9,739 nt of DNA from JANNHK01 sp034408875 (GTDB taxonomy: Bacteria > Actinomycetota > Acidimicrobiia > IMCC26256 > PALSA-610): positions 1 to 9,739 of the forward strand of contig JAWXCJ010000259.1 of the NCBI GenBank assembly GCA_034408875.1, in the 5' to 3' direction. The notes under the pieces were generated by a model, which was not told where the DNA came from, did no database searches, and saw only the letters and a list, made by a program, of their open reading frames with translations. Shown here in pieces: positions 1 to 6,960 of the stretch. The position numbers were made by a program, and so were the translations under genes. How positions within the stretch are numbered: the stretch's first letter is position 1; every line of letters starts with the position of its first letter.

Positions 1-147
1 GTGCATGTGGTCGCGCAGCACATCCTGGAGTGTCTGGCGATGTTGGAACCCTTCGGCAGCGTCACGGGTCGCCGCCTCCTGCTCCGCCCGCCATTCCTCG
101 CGCATCGCGCCGCCGACGGCTTCGAGATCGGGATGCTCGTCGGCCAT
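1..147 (-). CDS. Unrecognised protein, N-terminal 49 codons only (runs off window edge)
   Basis: On the minus strand an ATG at 147-145 opens a frame that stays open to position 1, so only the first 49 residues are visible. The protein begins MADEHPDLEAVGG and is hydrophilic, acidic and probably helical (AMREEWRAEQEAATRDAAEGF). It has no signal peptide and no membrane segment. The start lies 37 bp beyond the stop of the flavin oxidoreductase in the same direction, so the two are probably co-transcribed, and this gene would share that promoter and operator. The Shine-Dalgarno region is weak (GGCGAG abuts the ATG). The next in-frame ATG is codon 15. I do not recognise the family. The coding call rests on the sensible composition, the operon position and the absence of any better frame in 1-184. 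Confidence 0.6.
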   Translation of the reverse strand, partial: MADEHPDLEAVGGAMREEWRAEQEAATRDAAEGFQHRQTLQDVLRDHMH

Positions 148-184
148 CTCGCCAGTCTCGCAGACGCCTCCGACTCGAACGCGG

Positions 185-1321
185 CTATGCCAGGCCGAGC
201 CGCTTGGCAGCGTCGGCGCGGTAACGCGAGGTCGAGTGCTGCGGGTCGGTGTCGAAGCGCGGGATGACCTCGTCGCCGAACAGCGCGATCGACTTCTCCA
301 GCACGTCGTGGGGGTACACCGAACCCGACGGGCCCATGATGATCTGGTCGACCCCGACATCGGCCCACCTCTGGAGGCCCTGCGCGCAATCGTCGGGCGT
401 ACCGACGATGCTTGCCCCGGTGCTGAAGCCGGCCTCGATCTGCTCGAGCGTCGGGTCGGGAATCTCCGTCGGCCACTCCGGCACGAACGGGGGCTTCGGG
501 AACGTGTCGAGGTAGTGGAACACGAGGGTCTGCTGGCGGCCGTTGCCCGATTGCGTCATCAACCGGCGCGCTTCGTCGCGGTCTTCGAGGCACATGAAGC
601 TGGTCGTCACCGCGATGTTGTCGTTCACGTATTCGCCGACGGGCTCGGCCTCGCGGATCGTCTTCTTGTAGAGCTCGATGAGCGGCGCCATCTTCTCGGG
701 GCTGCCGCCGGTGAAGCACAGCACGCCGAGGCCCATGCGGGCCGCCTTTTCGAACGTCGAGGGGTTCCCTGCCGCGACCCACATCGGCGGGTGGGGCTTC
801 ACGTACGGCTTCGGCAGCACATTGCGGGTCGGCATCGAGAAGAACTGCCCGTCGAACGAGTACTCGTTGTCGCTCCACATGCGGCGGAACTCGACGATCA
901 CCTCGTCGTACATGTCACGCGTGATCTCGGGGTCGGTGATGCCGAAGCCGCCCATCTCGGTGGTCGACGACCCACGGCCGCTCCCGAACTCGAACCGTCC
1001 GTTCGAGACATGGTCCATCATCGCGACACGCTCGGCGACGCGCGCCGGGTGGTTCACCGGCGGCGTGATGTTGATGATGCCGCTCCCCACGTGCAGGCGT
1101 TCGGTGCGCGCCAGCACCCACGGCATCAGCACCTCGTTCGAGGAGATGTGCGAGTACTCCGTGAGGAAGTGGTGCTCCGTGAACCAGGCGTACTTCCAGT
1201 TGTGCCGGTCGGCGGTCTCGCACAGCCGGACTTCGCTCATCAGCCGGTCGTGTTCCGCATTCGGATTCGCGGCGGCCATGTCTTTGTGGACGAAGCCGCC
1301 GAGGAAGAGGCCGAACTCCAT
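185..1321 (-). CDS. LLM class (luciferase-like) flavin-dependent oxidoreductase
   Basis: This predicts a 378-residue cytosolic TIM-barrel enzyme of the bacterial luciferase-like superfamily (PF00296). These enzymes use FMN or coenzyme F420 to oxidise or oxygenate small organic substrates. Visible family features are the N-terminal strand MEFGLFLGG, the WFTEHHF motif at about residues 46-52, the NHPARVAERVAMMD helix at 90-103 followed by SNGRFEFGSGRG at 106-117, and the C-terminal GTPDDCAQGLQRW segment. I chose ATG 1321 because GGGGGTG lies 6 nt upstream as a plausible ribosome site and the family normally begins M-x-F-G-L. A GTG at 1330 would add three residues (total 381). Its 5' region carries a KstR-like operator, and the divergent neighbour is an ABC exporter operon. 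In known actinobacterial KstR regulons such sites precede sterol side-chain and ring catabolism genes, so a role in sterol or lipid degradation is a reasonable inference. The substrate and the flavin type cannot be read from the sequence. Confidence 0.92.
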   Translation of the reverse strand: MEFGLFLGGFVHKDMAAANPNAEHDRLMSEVRLCETADRHNWKYAWFTEHHFLTEYSHISSNEVLMPWVLARTERLHVGSGIINITPPVNHPARVAERVAMMDHVSNGRFEFGSGRGSSTTEMGGFGITDPEITRDMYDEVIVEFRRMWSDNEYSFDGQFFSMPTRNVLPKPYVKPHPPMWVAAGNPSTFEKAARMGLGVLCFTGGSPEKMAPLIELYKKTIREAEPVGEYVNDNIAVTTSFMCLEDRDEARRLMTQSGNGRQQTLVFHYLDTFPKPPFVPEWPTEIPDPTLEQIEAGFSTGASIVGTPDDCAQGLQRWADVGVDQIIMGPSGSVYPHDVLEKSIALFGDEVIPRFDTDPQHSTSRYRADAAKRLGLA

Positions 1322-1343
1322 GCGAAACACCCCCGAGAGAAAA

Positions 1344-1357
1344 TAGAACGTGTTCTA
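1344..1357. promoter_or_regulatory. KstR-like operator (14-bp palindrome TAGAACGTGTTCTA)
   Basis: The sequence has perfect 6-bp arms TAGAAC and GTTCTA around a 2-bp centre. It matches every fixed position of TnnAACnnGTTnnA, the published operator consensus of the TetR-family sterol regulator KstR. It sits 22 bp before the oxidoreductase ATG in a short AT-rich patch that stands out in this GC-rich window. On the minus strand a TANNNT-type -10 candidate (TAGGGT) lies just upstream of it. A TTGCGA -35-like hexamer with an 18-nt spacer to TTCTAT is an alternative. In either case a bound repressor would cover the promoter. Regulation by KstR, rather than another TetR protein with a similar site, is inferred. 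Confidence 0.65.
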
Positions 1358-1399
1358 AAACCCTAGTCGCAAGGGCGCCGAAATGTCCACACACGCGGC

Positions 1400-1430
1400 C
1401 CGGGGGCGGTTTACGCTCGTGAGCCCCCGG
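1400..1430 (+). promoter_or_regulatory. Candidate promoter with flanking inverted repeat, upstream of ABC exporter cassette
   Basis: The arms CCGGGGGC (1400-1407) and GCCCCCGG (1423-1430) are perfect complements separated by 15 nt. The spacer contains TACGCT (1412-1417), which fits the actinobacterial -10 pattern TANNNT. This could be the exporter promoter with an operator around it, or a leader hairpin. No T-run follows, so it does not look like a terminator. No good -35 is visible, and GC-rich palindromes arise easily by chance here. Confidence 0.25.
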
Positions 1431-1472
1431 TCCGGGCGCGGGCCGGGGACCCGCGCGCGTCCGGAGTCCCCG

Positions 1473-2261
1473 ATGCCGTACCTCGTCCTCGTCCGTGCCG
1501 GTTGGCGGCGCTGGTCCGCGTACCGAGCCGCCACCGTGGCCGGGGTCATCACCAACACAGCCTTCGGGTTCATCCGGGCAGCGGTCCTCATGGCGGCGAT
1601 CAACACCGCGGGCCCCATCGGCGGCTACGACACCGCCGACGCCGTCACCTACACGTGGCTCACCCAGGGCATGATCATGACGATCGGCATCTGGCGCTGG
1701 ACGGAACTCGCGGTGCGCATCCAGTCGGGCGACATCGTCACCGATTTCTCGCGCCCACTCGACCTCCAGGGCGCGTACCTCGCCGGCGACCTCGGCCGGG
1801 CCGCGTACCAACTCCTCGCGCGCGGCGTACCACCCTTCCTCGTGGGGATGCTCGCGTTCGACCTGCGCTTCCCCGAGCACACGTATACGTGGATCGCGTT
1901 CGCCGCCGGCATGGTTCTCGCCGTCGTCGTCAGCTTCGGGATGCGGTTCCTCGTGAACCTGGGTGCCTTCTGGGTGCTCGACTTCCGCGGGTTGTACGCG
2001 GTCTCGAGCCTGTTCCTCACCGTGGCATCGGGGTTCGCGATCCCGCTGTCGTTCTTCCCCGCGTGGGCGGAGAGCCTCCTCGAAGTACTGCCCTGGGCCT
2101 CGATGGTGCAGATCCCGATCGACGTGTTCCTGGAACAACGCACCGGCGCCGCGCTCGCCCGCGGCCTCGCGCTCCAAGTGTTCTGGGTCGCGGCGCTGCT
2201 CGGTGCCGGGCGTGCCGTGCTGCGCGTCGCGACCCGCCGCGTCGTCGTGCAAGGAGGCTGA
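1473..2261 (+). CDS. ABC-2 type exporter permease, first subunit (DUF990/PF06182-like)
   Basis: This predicts a 262-residue integral membrane protein with about six hydrophobic segments (roughly residues 19-43, 58-76, 110-131, 139-161, 173-195 and a C-terminal one near 235-250). It is typical in size and layout of the ABC-2 permeases that come in pairs with one ATPase. The cytoplasmic-loop motif IQSGDIVTDFSRPLD (83-97) and GFAIPLSFFPAW (187-198) are characteristic of this group. The start ATG 1473 has GGAG 6 nt upstream. The frame extends back to ATG 1383 and GTG 1419, but that extension is Pro/Arg-rich and unlike the family. The stop at 2259-2261 directly abuts the next permease, so the two are co-transcribed. 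Related triads are annotated as multidrug or viologen exporters, but the substrate here is unknown. Confidence 0.9.
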   Translation: MPYLVLVRAGWRRWSAYRAATVAGVITNTAFGFIRAAVLMAAINTAGPIGGYDTADAVTYTWLTQGMIMTIGIWRWTELAVRIQSGDIVTDFSRPLDLQGAYLAGDLGRAAYQLLARGVPPFLVGMLAFDLRFPEHTYTWIAFAAGMVLAVVVSFGMRFLVNLGAFWVLDFRGLYAVSSLFLTVASGFAIPLSFFPAWAESLLEVLPWASMVQIPIDVFLEQRTGAALARGLALQVFWVAALLGAGRAVLRVATRRVVVQGG

Positions 2262-3072
2262 GTGCACGTCTCCGAAGCGTGGACGATGTACCGGCACCTC
2301 ATCGGTGCGCGTGTCCGCAGCCAACTCCAATACCGCACGTCGCTCGCGCTCGACTTCTCGGTGTCGTTCGTGGTGACGTTCCTCGACTTTGCCGTCGTGG
2401 TCGTGTTGTTCCAGCACCTGCCTGCGTTGGGGGGCTGGACCCCTCCCCGAAATTGCACTGTTGTACGGCATGAGCGGCATCGGCATCGCGATCGCCGACA
2501 TGGTGATCGGCCAGGTCGAGGACATCCACGTCGACATTCGGTCCGGCCAGTTCGATGTGGTGCTGCTGCGCCCGGTGCCGACCCTGCTCCAGGTGATGGC
2601 GTCGGATCTCGCGCTGCGCCGCATCGGACGCGTGCTCCAATCGGTCGCCGTGCTCGTGTACGCGCTCGCCGCTGCCGACATCGCGTGGAACCCGGCACGT
2701 GTCGCGCTGCTGCCGGTCGCGGTGGTGTGCGGCGCGTTCGTCTTCGGCGCCACGTTCGTGCTCGGCGCCTGCCTGACGTTCTGGGTCGTCGGGAGCACCG
2801 AGGTTGCGAGTACGTTCACCTATGGCGGCAACCAGATGACCTCGTACCCGCTTACCGTGTTCGGCCCGTGGCTACGACGCATGCTGGCGTTCGCGGTCCC
2901 GCTCGCGTTCGTGACGTACTTTCCCGGTCTCTACCTCCTCAACAAACCCGACCCCCTCGGATACCCGCAGTGGTTCCAGTTCGCGGCGCCGCTCGTCACC
3001 GCAGTGTTCGTCGTCACCGCCGGGCTCGTGTGGCGGACCGCCGTCCGCCACTATCGGAGCACCGGATCGTGA
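2262..3072 (+). pseudogene. ABC-2 type exporter permease, second subunit, with a one-base frameshift
   Basis: The GTG at 2262 starts immediately after the first permease's stop and has a strong AAGGAGG at 2251-2257. The N-terminal part (MYRHLIGARVRSQLQYR, one membrane helix, then PALGGWT) is in one frame. From about 2445 the family sequence continues in the +1 frame as LPEIALLYGMSGIGIAIADM. The motif GW-x-x-PEIALLYG spans the join, so one extra base lies in the C-rich stretch 2440-2448. Removing one C of 2440-2443 gives a 269-residue protein with GGWTLPEIALLYG, close in length to its 262-residue partner. Downstream the protein carries IRSGQFDVVLLRPVP, several membrane helices and TYFPGLYLLN. 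The stop TGA 3070-3072 overlaps the ATPase GTG. The shift may be a sequencing or assembly error, a true inactivating mutation, or much less likely recoded. The rest of the gene shows no decay. Confidence 0.82.
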
Positions 3073-4052
3073 GCGACACCGTGAGCAGCACCGTGCGCGA
3101 CATCGTGCGCGTCGAGGACGTGCGAAAGACGTTCACCGTGTGGCGCAAGCGCGGGCGCGTCCGCCGCGAGCGAGTCGTCGTGGACGCGGTCGACGGCATC
3201 ACGTTCTCGATCGCCGCCGGCGAGACGGTCGGGTACGTCGGCCCCAACGGCGCGGGGAAGTCGACGACCATCAAGATGCTCACGGGCATCCTCGTGCCTA
3301 CCTCGGGCCTGGTCCGCACGTGCGACCTCGAACCGTCGCGGGAGCGCGTCGAGTTGGCCCGCCGCATCGGGGTCGTGTTCGGCCAGCGGTCGCTGCTGTG
3401 GTGGGATCTCCCGCTCGCCGACTCGTTCGACCTGCTGCGCCACATCTACCGTGTCCCGGCGCCGGCGCACGCGGCCCGCCTCGCCGAATGCACCGAACTC
3501 CTCGAACTCGACCCGTTCCTCGCCACCCCGGTGCGCCAGCTCTCGCTCGGGCAGCGCATGCGCGGCGAGATGACCGCCGCCTTGCTGCACGGACCCGAGT
3601 TGCTCGTGCTCGACGAACCCACCGTCGGCCTCGATGTCGTGAGCAAGGCGAAGGTCCGCACCTTCTTGCGCGACCTGAATGCGCAGCACAGAACGACGGT
3701 GCTGCTGACGTCGCACGACCTTTCCGACATCGAGCACCTGTGCAACCGCTTGCTCATCGTCGACCACGGGCGGCTCGTCCACGACGGCAGCCTCGACGCA
3801 CTGCGCGACCGCTACGGCGGCGAACGCACCCTCGTGATCGACCTGACCGAGCCGGGTCCCCCGATCGACGTAGCCGGCGCCACCGTGCACCGCATCGACG
3901 GGCCGCGCCAGTGGCTGCGCTTCCGGCGCGCCGAGACCACTGCGGCCGCCCTCGTCGCCGAGATCGCGGCGCGCTACCCGCTGCGGGACCTCTCGATCGA
4001 GGAGCCCGCCATCGAGGACATCGTGCACCGCATCTACGTCGACGGCGCCTGA
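3069..4052 (+). CDS. ABC exporter ATP-binding subunit
   Basis: This predicts a 327-residue nucleotide-binding subunit that would power the two permeases upstream. All ABC ATPase motifs are intact: Walker A GPNGAGKST at 58-66, Q-loop FGQRS at 104-108, signature LSLGQRMRGE at 158-167, Walker B LLVLDE at 178-183, D-loop GLD at 187-189 and switch His216 in TSHD. GQRSLLWWDLP after the Q-loop is typical of the ATPases paired with DUF990-type permeases. A C-terminal extension of about 85 residues follows the nucleotide-binding core, as in the NatA/DrrA-like exporters. The GTG start at 3069 overlaps the permease stop (GTGA), indicating translational coupling. Because of the frameshift upstream, the same frame is open back to 2262. 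The fused 596-codon reading is an artefact: its middle part is Arg/His-rich out-of-frame translation. Confidence 0.93.
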   Translation: MSDTVSSTVRDIVRVEDVRKTFTVWRKRGRVRRERVVVDAVDGITFSIAAGETVGYVGPNGAGKSTTIKMLTGILVPTSGLVRTCDLEPSRERVELARRIGVVFGQRSLLWWDLPLADSFDLLRHIYRVPAPAHAARLAECTELLELDPFLATPVRQLSLGQRMRGEMTAALLHGPELLVLDEPTVGLDVVSKAKVRTFLRDLNAQHRTTVLLTSHDLSDIEHLCNRLLIVDHGRLVHDGSLDALRDRYGGERTLVIDLTEPGPPIDVAGATVHRIDGPRQWLRFRRAETTAAALVAEIAARYPLRDLSIEEPAIEDIVHRIYVDGA

Positions 4053-4082
4053 CCCCACCCCTGGGGTGTCGCAGGGCGCTGG

Positions 4083-4088
4083 TACGGT
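4083..4088 (+). promoter_or_regulatory. Candidate -10 element for a leaderless herA transcript (TACGGT)
   Basis: GGTACGGT fits the actinobacterial -10 pattern TANNNT and ends 7 nt before ATG 4096. That spacing would place transcription initiation at or next to the start codon, giving a leaderless mRNA. This agrees with the absence of a clear Shine-Dalgarno sequence before 4096. No convincing -35 is visible. If real, the DNA-repair operon has its own promoter 31 bp after the exporter ATPase stop. Confidence 0.35.
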
Positions 4089-4095
4089 CGACCGC

Positions 4096-5817
4096 ATGGT
4101 CGCCAAACCCGTCGGGCGGGTGCTCGGAACCGAGGATGCGACCCCGCTCGAGTTCTGGGTCGCGCTCGCACCCGAGCAGTACCTCCAGCTCGACGACGTG
4201 GTGGTCTGCGAACGGGGCGTTCCGGGGCGCGACCAACCGGTGCGGCTCTCGGGAGTCGTCACGCAGGTGCGGGCCCGCCATGAGGGCGCGCACTTCGACT
4301 CCGACGTCTTCTTGATCGCCGACGGTCAGCTCCCGGCCGAAACCATCGAGGCCGCACAGGTCATGACGACGCGCGTCGAGCCCGAAGTGTTCGTACCCCC
4401 GCTCCCCGGCTCCGAGGTGCGGCGCGCCACCGGCCTCGAGCGCGAGGTCGCGCTCTACTTCGACGGGATGAGCGCGCGCCTGCCCATCGGACTCGGACGC
4501 GACGGTCAGGCCATGTTCGCCAACCTCGAGTTCATCGACGGCACGCGCGGCGCCCACGTCAACATCTCGGGTATCTCCGGCGTCGCGACCAAGACCACGT
4601 ACGCGATGTTCCTGCTGTACGGGCTGTTCCACTCGGGCGTGCTCGGTGACGAGGCCGACAACACCAAGGCGCTCATCTTCAACGTGAAGGGTGAAGACCT
4701 CCTCTTCCTCGACCACCAGAACACCAAGCTCGCGCCCGAGCAGTCGGAGCGCTACCAGCGCCTCGGCTTGCTGCCCGGCGCGTTCGGCGACGTGAACGTG
4801 TACGCCCCACCCCGGCGCGACGACCCGAACGCGCGCCCCGATGTCGCCACCCGCGATCTCGGCGTGTCGCCGTTCTTCTGGACCATCGAGGAGTTCGCGA
4901 CCGAGGAACTGCTCCCGTTCGTGTTCGCCGACGGCGAGGACGAACGCCAGCAGTACACGATGGTCGTCCACAACGTCGCCGCGGCATTGCGACGCGACGG
5001 CGCGCCCGCGGGCGACGGTGGCTGGCGCATCAACGGCATCACCGTGCGCACGTACCGCGACCTCGTCGACCTCATCGTCGAACGGGTACAGGACGGCGAC
5101 TGGGCCGGGCCCGCCATCGGTACGGGCACGATCAACGCCTTCATCCGGCGCTTGCTGTCGTCGCAACGGTCGCTGGCCCGGCTGATCCGGGCCGACGTGT
5201 CGGCCGAGGCGTTGAAAGAGCACCGCATCGACACCGCCAACGCCCAGGTCACGGTCGTCGACCTGCACAACCTCGACGACCGCGGCAAACGCTTCGTCGT
5301 CGGCGTCACGCTGCGGCGCGCGTTCGACGAGAAGGAACGCAGCGGCCTGGCCCGGCCGTTGCTGTTCGTCGTGCTCGACGAGTTGAACAAATACGCCCCC
5401 CGCGAAGGCGACTCGCCCATCAAGGAGATCCTGCTCGACGTCGCCGAACGCGGCCGCTCCCTGGGCATCGTGCTCATCGGCGCGCAGCAGACGGCCAGCG
5501 AAGTCGAACGCCGCATCATCGCCAACTCGTCCATTCGCATCGTCGGGCGGCTCGACCCGGCCGAAGCGACCCGGCCCGAATACGGCTACCTGCCGAAGGC
5601 GCACCAGCAGCGGGCGATCATCGCGAAGCCGGGGACCATGTTCGTGATGCAGCCCGAGATCCCGGTACCGCTCGTCGTCGAGTTCCCGTTCCCGTCGTGG
5701 GCGACGCGGCCGTCGGAGCGAGGCGCGAACCCGGCCGAAACGGGTGTGCTCGCCATGCCCGACGATCTGCTCGAGGGCGTCCCGCGCGGGCCTCGCGATC
5801 GCGGCCTGGGCGAGTAG
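4096..5817 (+). CDS. herA: HerA-like DNA-translocating ATPase with non-canonical P-loop
   Basis: This predicts a 573-residue cytosolic protein of the HerA/FtsK-type hexameric ATPase group (helicase HerA central domain, DUF87-like). HerA pumps DNA through a ring and partners the nuclease NurA in end resection. The first 80 or so residues (VGRVLGTEDATPLEFWVAL...) look like the HAS-barrel domain of HerA. The ATPase core follows, with the P-loop region GISGVATKTTYA at 159-170 (Lys166), Walker B FVVLDE ending at Asp428-Glu429, and IGAQQTASEVERRIIANSS with candidate sensor and arginine-finger residues after it. The Gly normally preceding the P-loop Lys is Thr165, so ATP binding may be altered or may follow a subfamily rule. 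ATG 4096 is preferred over GTG 4066, which would add ten residues, because the HAS-barrel begins right after it. The stop lies 6 bp before sbcD, and nurA closes the same operon, which supports the HerA identity. Confidence 0.87.
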   Translation: MVAKPVGRVLGTEDATPLEFWVALAPEQYLQLDDVVVCERGVPGRDQPVRLSGVVTQVRARHEGAHFDSDVFLIADGQLPAETIEAAQVMTTRVEPEVFVPPLPGSEVRRATGLEREVALYFDGMSARLPIGLGRDGQAMFANLEFIDGTRGAHVNISGISGVATKTTYAMFLLYGLFHSGVLGDEADNTKALIFNVKGEDLLFLDHQNTKLAPEQSERYQRLGLLPGAFGDVNVYAPPRRDDPNARPDVATRDLGVSPFFWTIEEFATEELLPFVFADGEDERQQYTMVVHNVAAALRRDGAPAGDGGWRINGITVRTYRDLVDLIVERVQDGDWAGPAIGTGTINAFIRRLLSSQRSLARLIRADVSAEALKEHRIDTANAQVTVVDLHNLDDRGKRFVVGVTLRRAFDEKERSGLARPLLFVVLDELNKYAPREGDSPIKEILLDVAERGRSLGIVLIGAQQTASEVERRIIANSSIRIVGRLDPAEATRPEYGYLPKAHQQRAIIAKPGTMFVMQPEIPVPLVVEFPFPSWATRPSERGANPAETGVLAMPDDLLEGVPRGPRDRGLGE

Positions 5818-5823
5818 GCGGCC

Positions 5824-6960
5824 GTGCGCGTCCTCCACACCTCCGACTGGCACGTCGGGAAACTGTTGCGCGGCATGTCGCGCGTCGACGAGCATCGGGC
5901 GGTGCTCGGCGAGATCGCCGAAGTCGCGCAGCGCGAGAAGGTCGACCTGGTATTGGTCGTCGGCGACCTGTTCGAGTCGATGGCGCCCCCACCCGAAGCG
6001 ACCGCCGTCGTATGGGATGCGCTGCTCGCGCTCCGTGAGACGGGTGCCCACGTCGTGGTCGTCGGCGGCAACCATGACCAGCAACAGCAACTCGAGTCGG
6101 TCGCGCCCGTGTTCTCCCGGCTCGGCATCACGGTGCTCGGCCTCCCTGCCACCCACGAGCGCGCGGTCGTCGAGGTCGCCGGTGCGCAGGTCGTGATGTT
6201 GCCGTGGATGTCGCAGCGCTGGGCCATTCGGATCGAGCAACTCATGGAGGCGCGCGCGTCCGAGACGATGCAGTACTACGCCGCGCGCGTCGCCCGGCTC
6301 CTGGCGTGGCTCTGCCGCGACTTTCGCGCCGACACCGTCAACATCATCGCCGCGCACTGCATGGTGCAGGGCGGCGTGCTCGGCGGCGGTGAACGCGACG
6401 CGCAACTCATCGACGAGTACGCGGTGTCCGCGCACGCGTTCCCGGCGGCGGCCAACTACGTCGCGCTCGGCCACTTGCACCGCACCCAAGCCATCTCCGG
6501 CGCCGCACCCATCTGGTACTCGGGTTCGCCGATCCAGGTCGACTTCGGCGAAGAACGCGACACGAAACACGTGTTGCTCGCCGACATCCCCGAGCACGGC
6601 GCAACCAAAGTCACCAAGGTGCCGCTTACCCGCGGATGGGAACTCCGCACCTTGCGGGGCACGCTCGCCGAGATCGAAGCGTTCGCACCGGATGTCGGCG
6701 ACGCGTGGCTGCGGGTCGAGGTGCGCGAAGCGGCGCGACCCGGGCTCGCCGACGATGTGCGGCTCCTGCTCCCCCGCGCCGTCGACGTTCGGGTGGTGGC
6801 CCCCGAACGTACGGAGACGGCCGCGCGTGTCGCCGTCCCGCGCAGCGCGGCTCCACGCGAGTTGTTCGGCGCGTATCTCGACGCCACCGACCGCGCCCGC
6901 GACGAACGCCTGCTCGCGCTGTTCGACGACCTGCTCGACGCCGACACCGGGGGCCACTGA
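5824..6960 (+). CDS. sbcD: Exonuclease SbcD (Mre11-type nuclease subunit)
   Basis: This predicts a 378-residue metallophosphoesterase, the nuclease subunit of the SbcCD (Mre11-Rad50) complex. The complex uses two Mn ions to cut DNA ends, hairpins and blocked termini. The metal-binding motifs appear in order: DWHVG (Asp8, His10), GDLFE (Asp48), GGNHD (Asn83, His84), AAHCM (His178) and GHLH (His217, His219). YSGSPIQVDFGEE follows, as in Mre11/SbcD, and the remaining C-terminal part would be the capping and SbcC-binding region. The length is close to that of E. coli SbcD. The start is GTG 5824 (VRVLHTSDWH), the only start that gives the family N-terminus. The last base of its stop is the first base of the sbcC start (TGATG), so translation is coupled. 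No catalytic residue appears to be missing. Confidence 0.96.
   Translation: MRVLHTSDWHVGKLLRGMSRVDEHRAVLGEIAEVAQREKVDLVLVVGDLFESMAPPPEATAVVWDALLALRETGAHVVVVGGNHDQQQQLESVAPVFSRLGITVLGLPATHERAVVEVAGAQVVMLPWMSQRWAIRIEQLMEARASETMQYYAARVARLLAWLCRDFRADTVNIIAAHCMVQGGVLGGGERDAQLIDEYAVSAHAFPAAANYVALGHLHRTQAISGAAPIWYSGSPIQVDFGEERDTKHVLLADIPEHGATKVTKVPLTRGWELRTLRGTLAEIEAFAPDVGDAWLRVEVREAARPGLADDVRLLLPRAVDVRVVAPERTETAARVAVPRSAAPRELFGAYLDATDRARDERLLALFDDLLDADTGGH

Noticed and set aside
5..1366. Plus-strand open frame of 453 codons opposite the LLM oxidoreductase
   Set aside because: The minus strand encodes a clear luciferase-like enzyme. The plus-strand product is His/Arg-rich and featureless.
2440..2448. 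Programmed +1 frameshifting as the normal way to make the second permease
   Set aside because: No stop codon or stimulatory structure lies at the site, and the shifted-out frame stays open for hundreds of bases, so regulated recoding is much less likely than an insertion error or mutation.
915..2819. Minus-strand open frame of 634 codons across the operator and both permeases
   Set aside because: It crosses the intergenic region and opposes clear membrane-protein genes. The Arg/His/Glu-rich product has no recognisable motif.
4056..4068. CACCCCTGGGGTG palindrome between the ATPase stop and herA as a terminator or operator
   Set aside because: With a one-base centre it cannot form a full hairpin and no T-run follows. 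As an operator it is short and unsupported.
3754..6957. Minus-strand open frame of 1067 codons opposite the ATPase, herA and sbcD
   Set aside because: It is antisense to three well-supported genes, is rich in Arg, Gly, Val, Asp and His as expected from reverse reading of high-GC codons, and shows no domain motif.
6636..6959. Longer N-terminus for SbcC starting at 6636
   Set aside because: The extra 108 codons overlap sbcD and are Arg/Pro-rich out-of-frame translation. The SbcC family N-terminus begins at ATG 6960.
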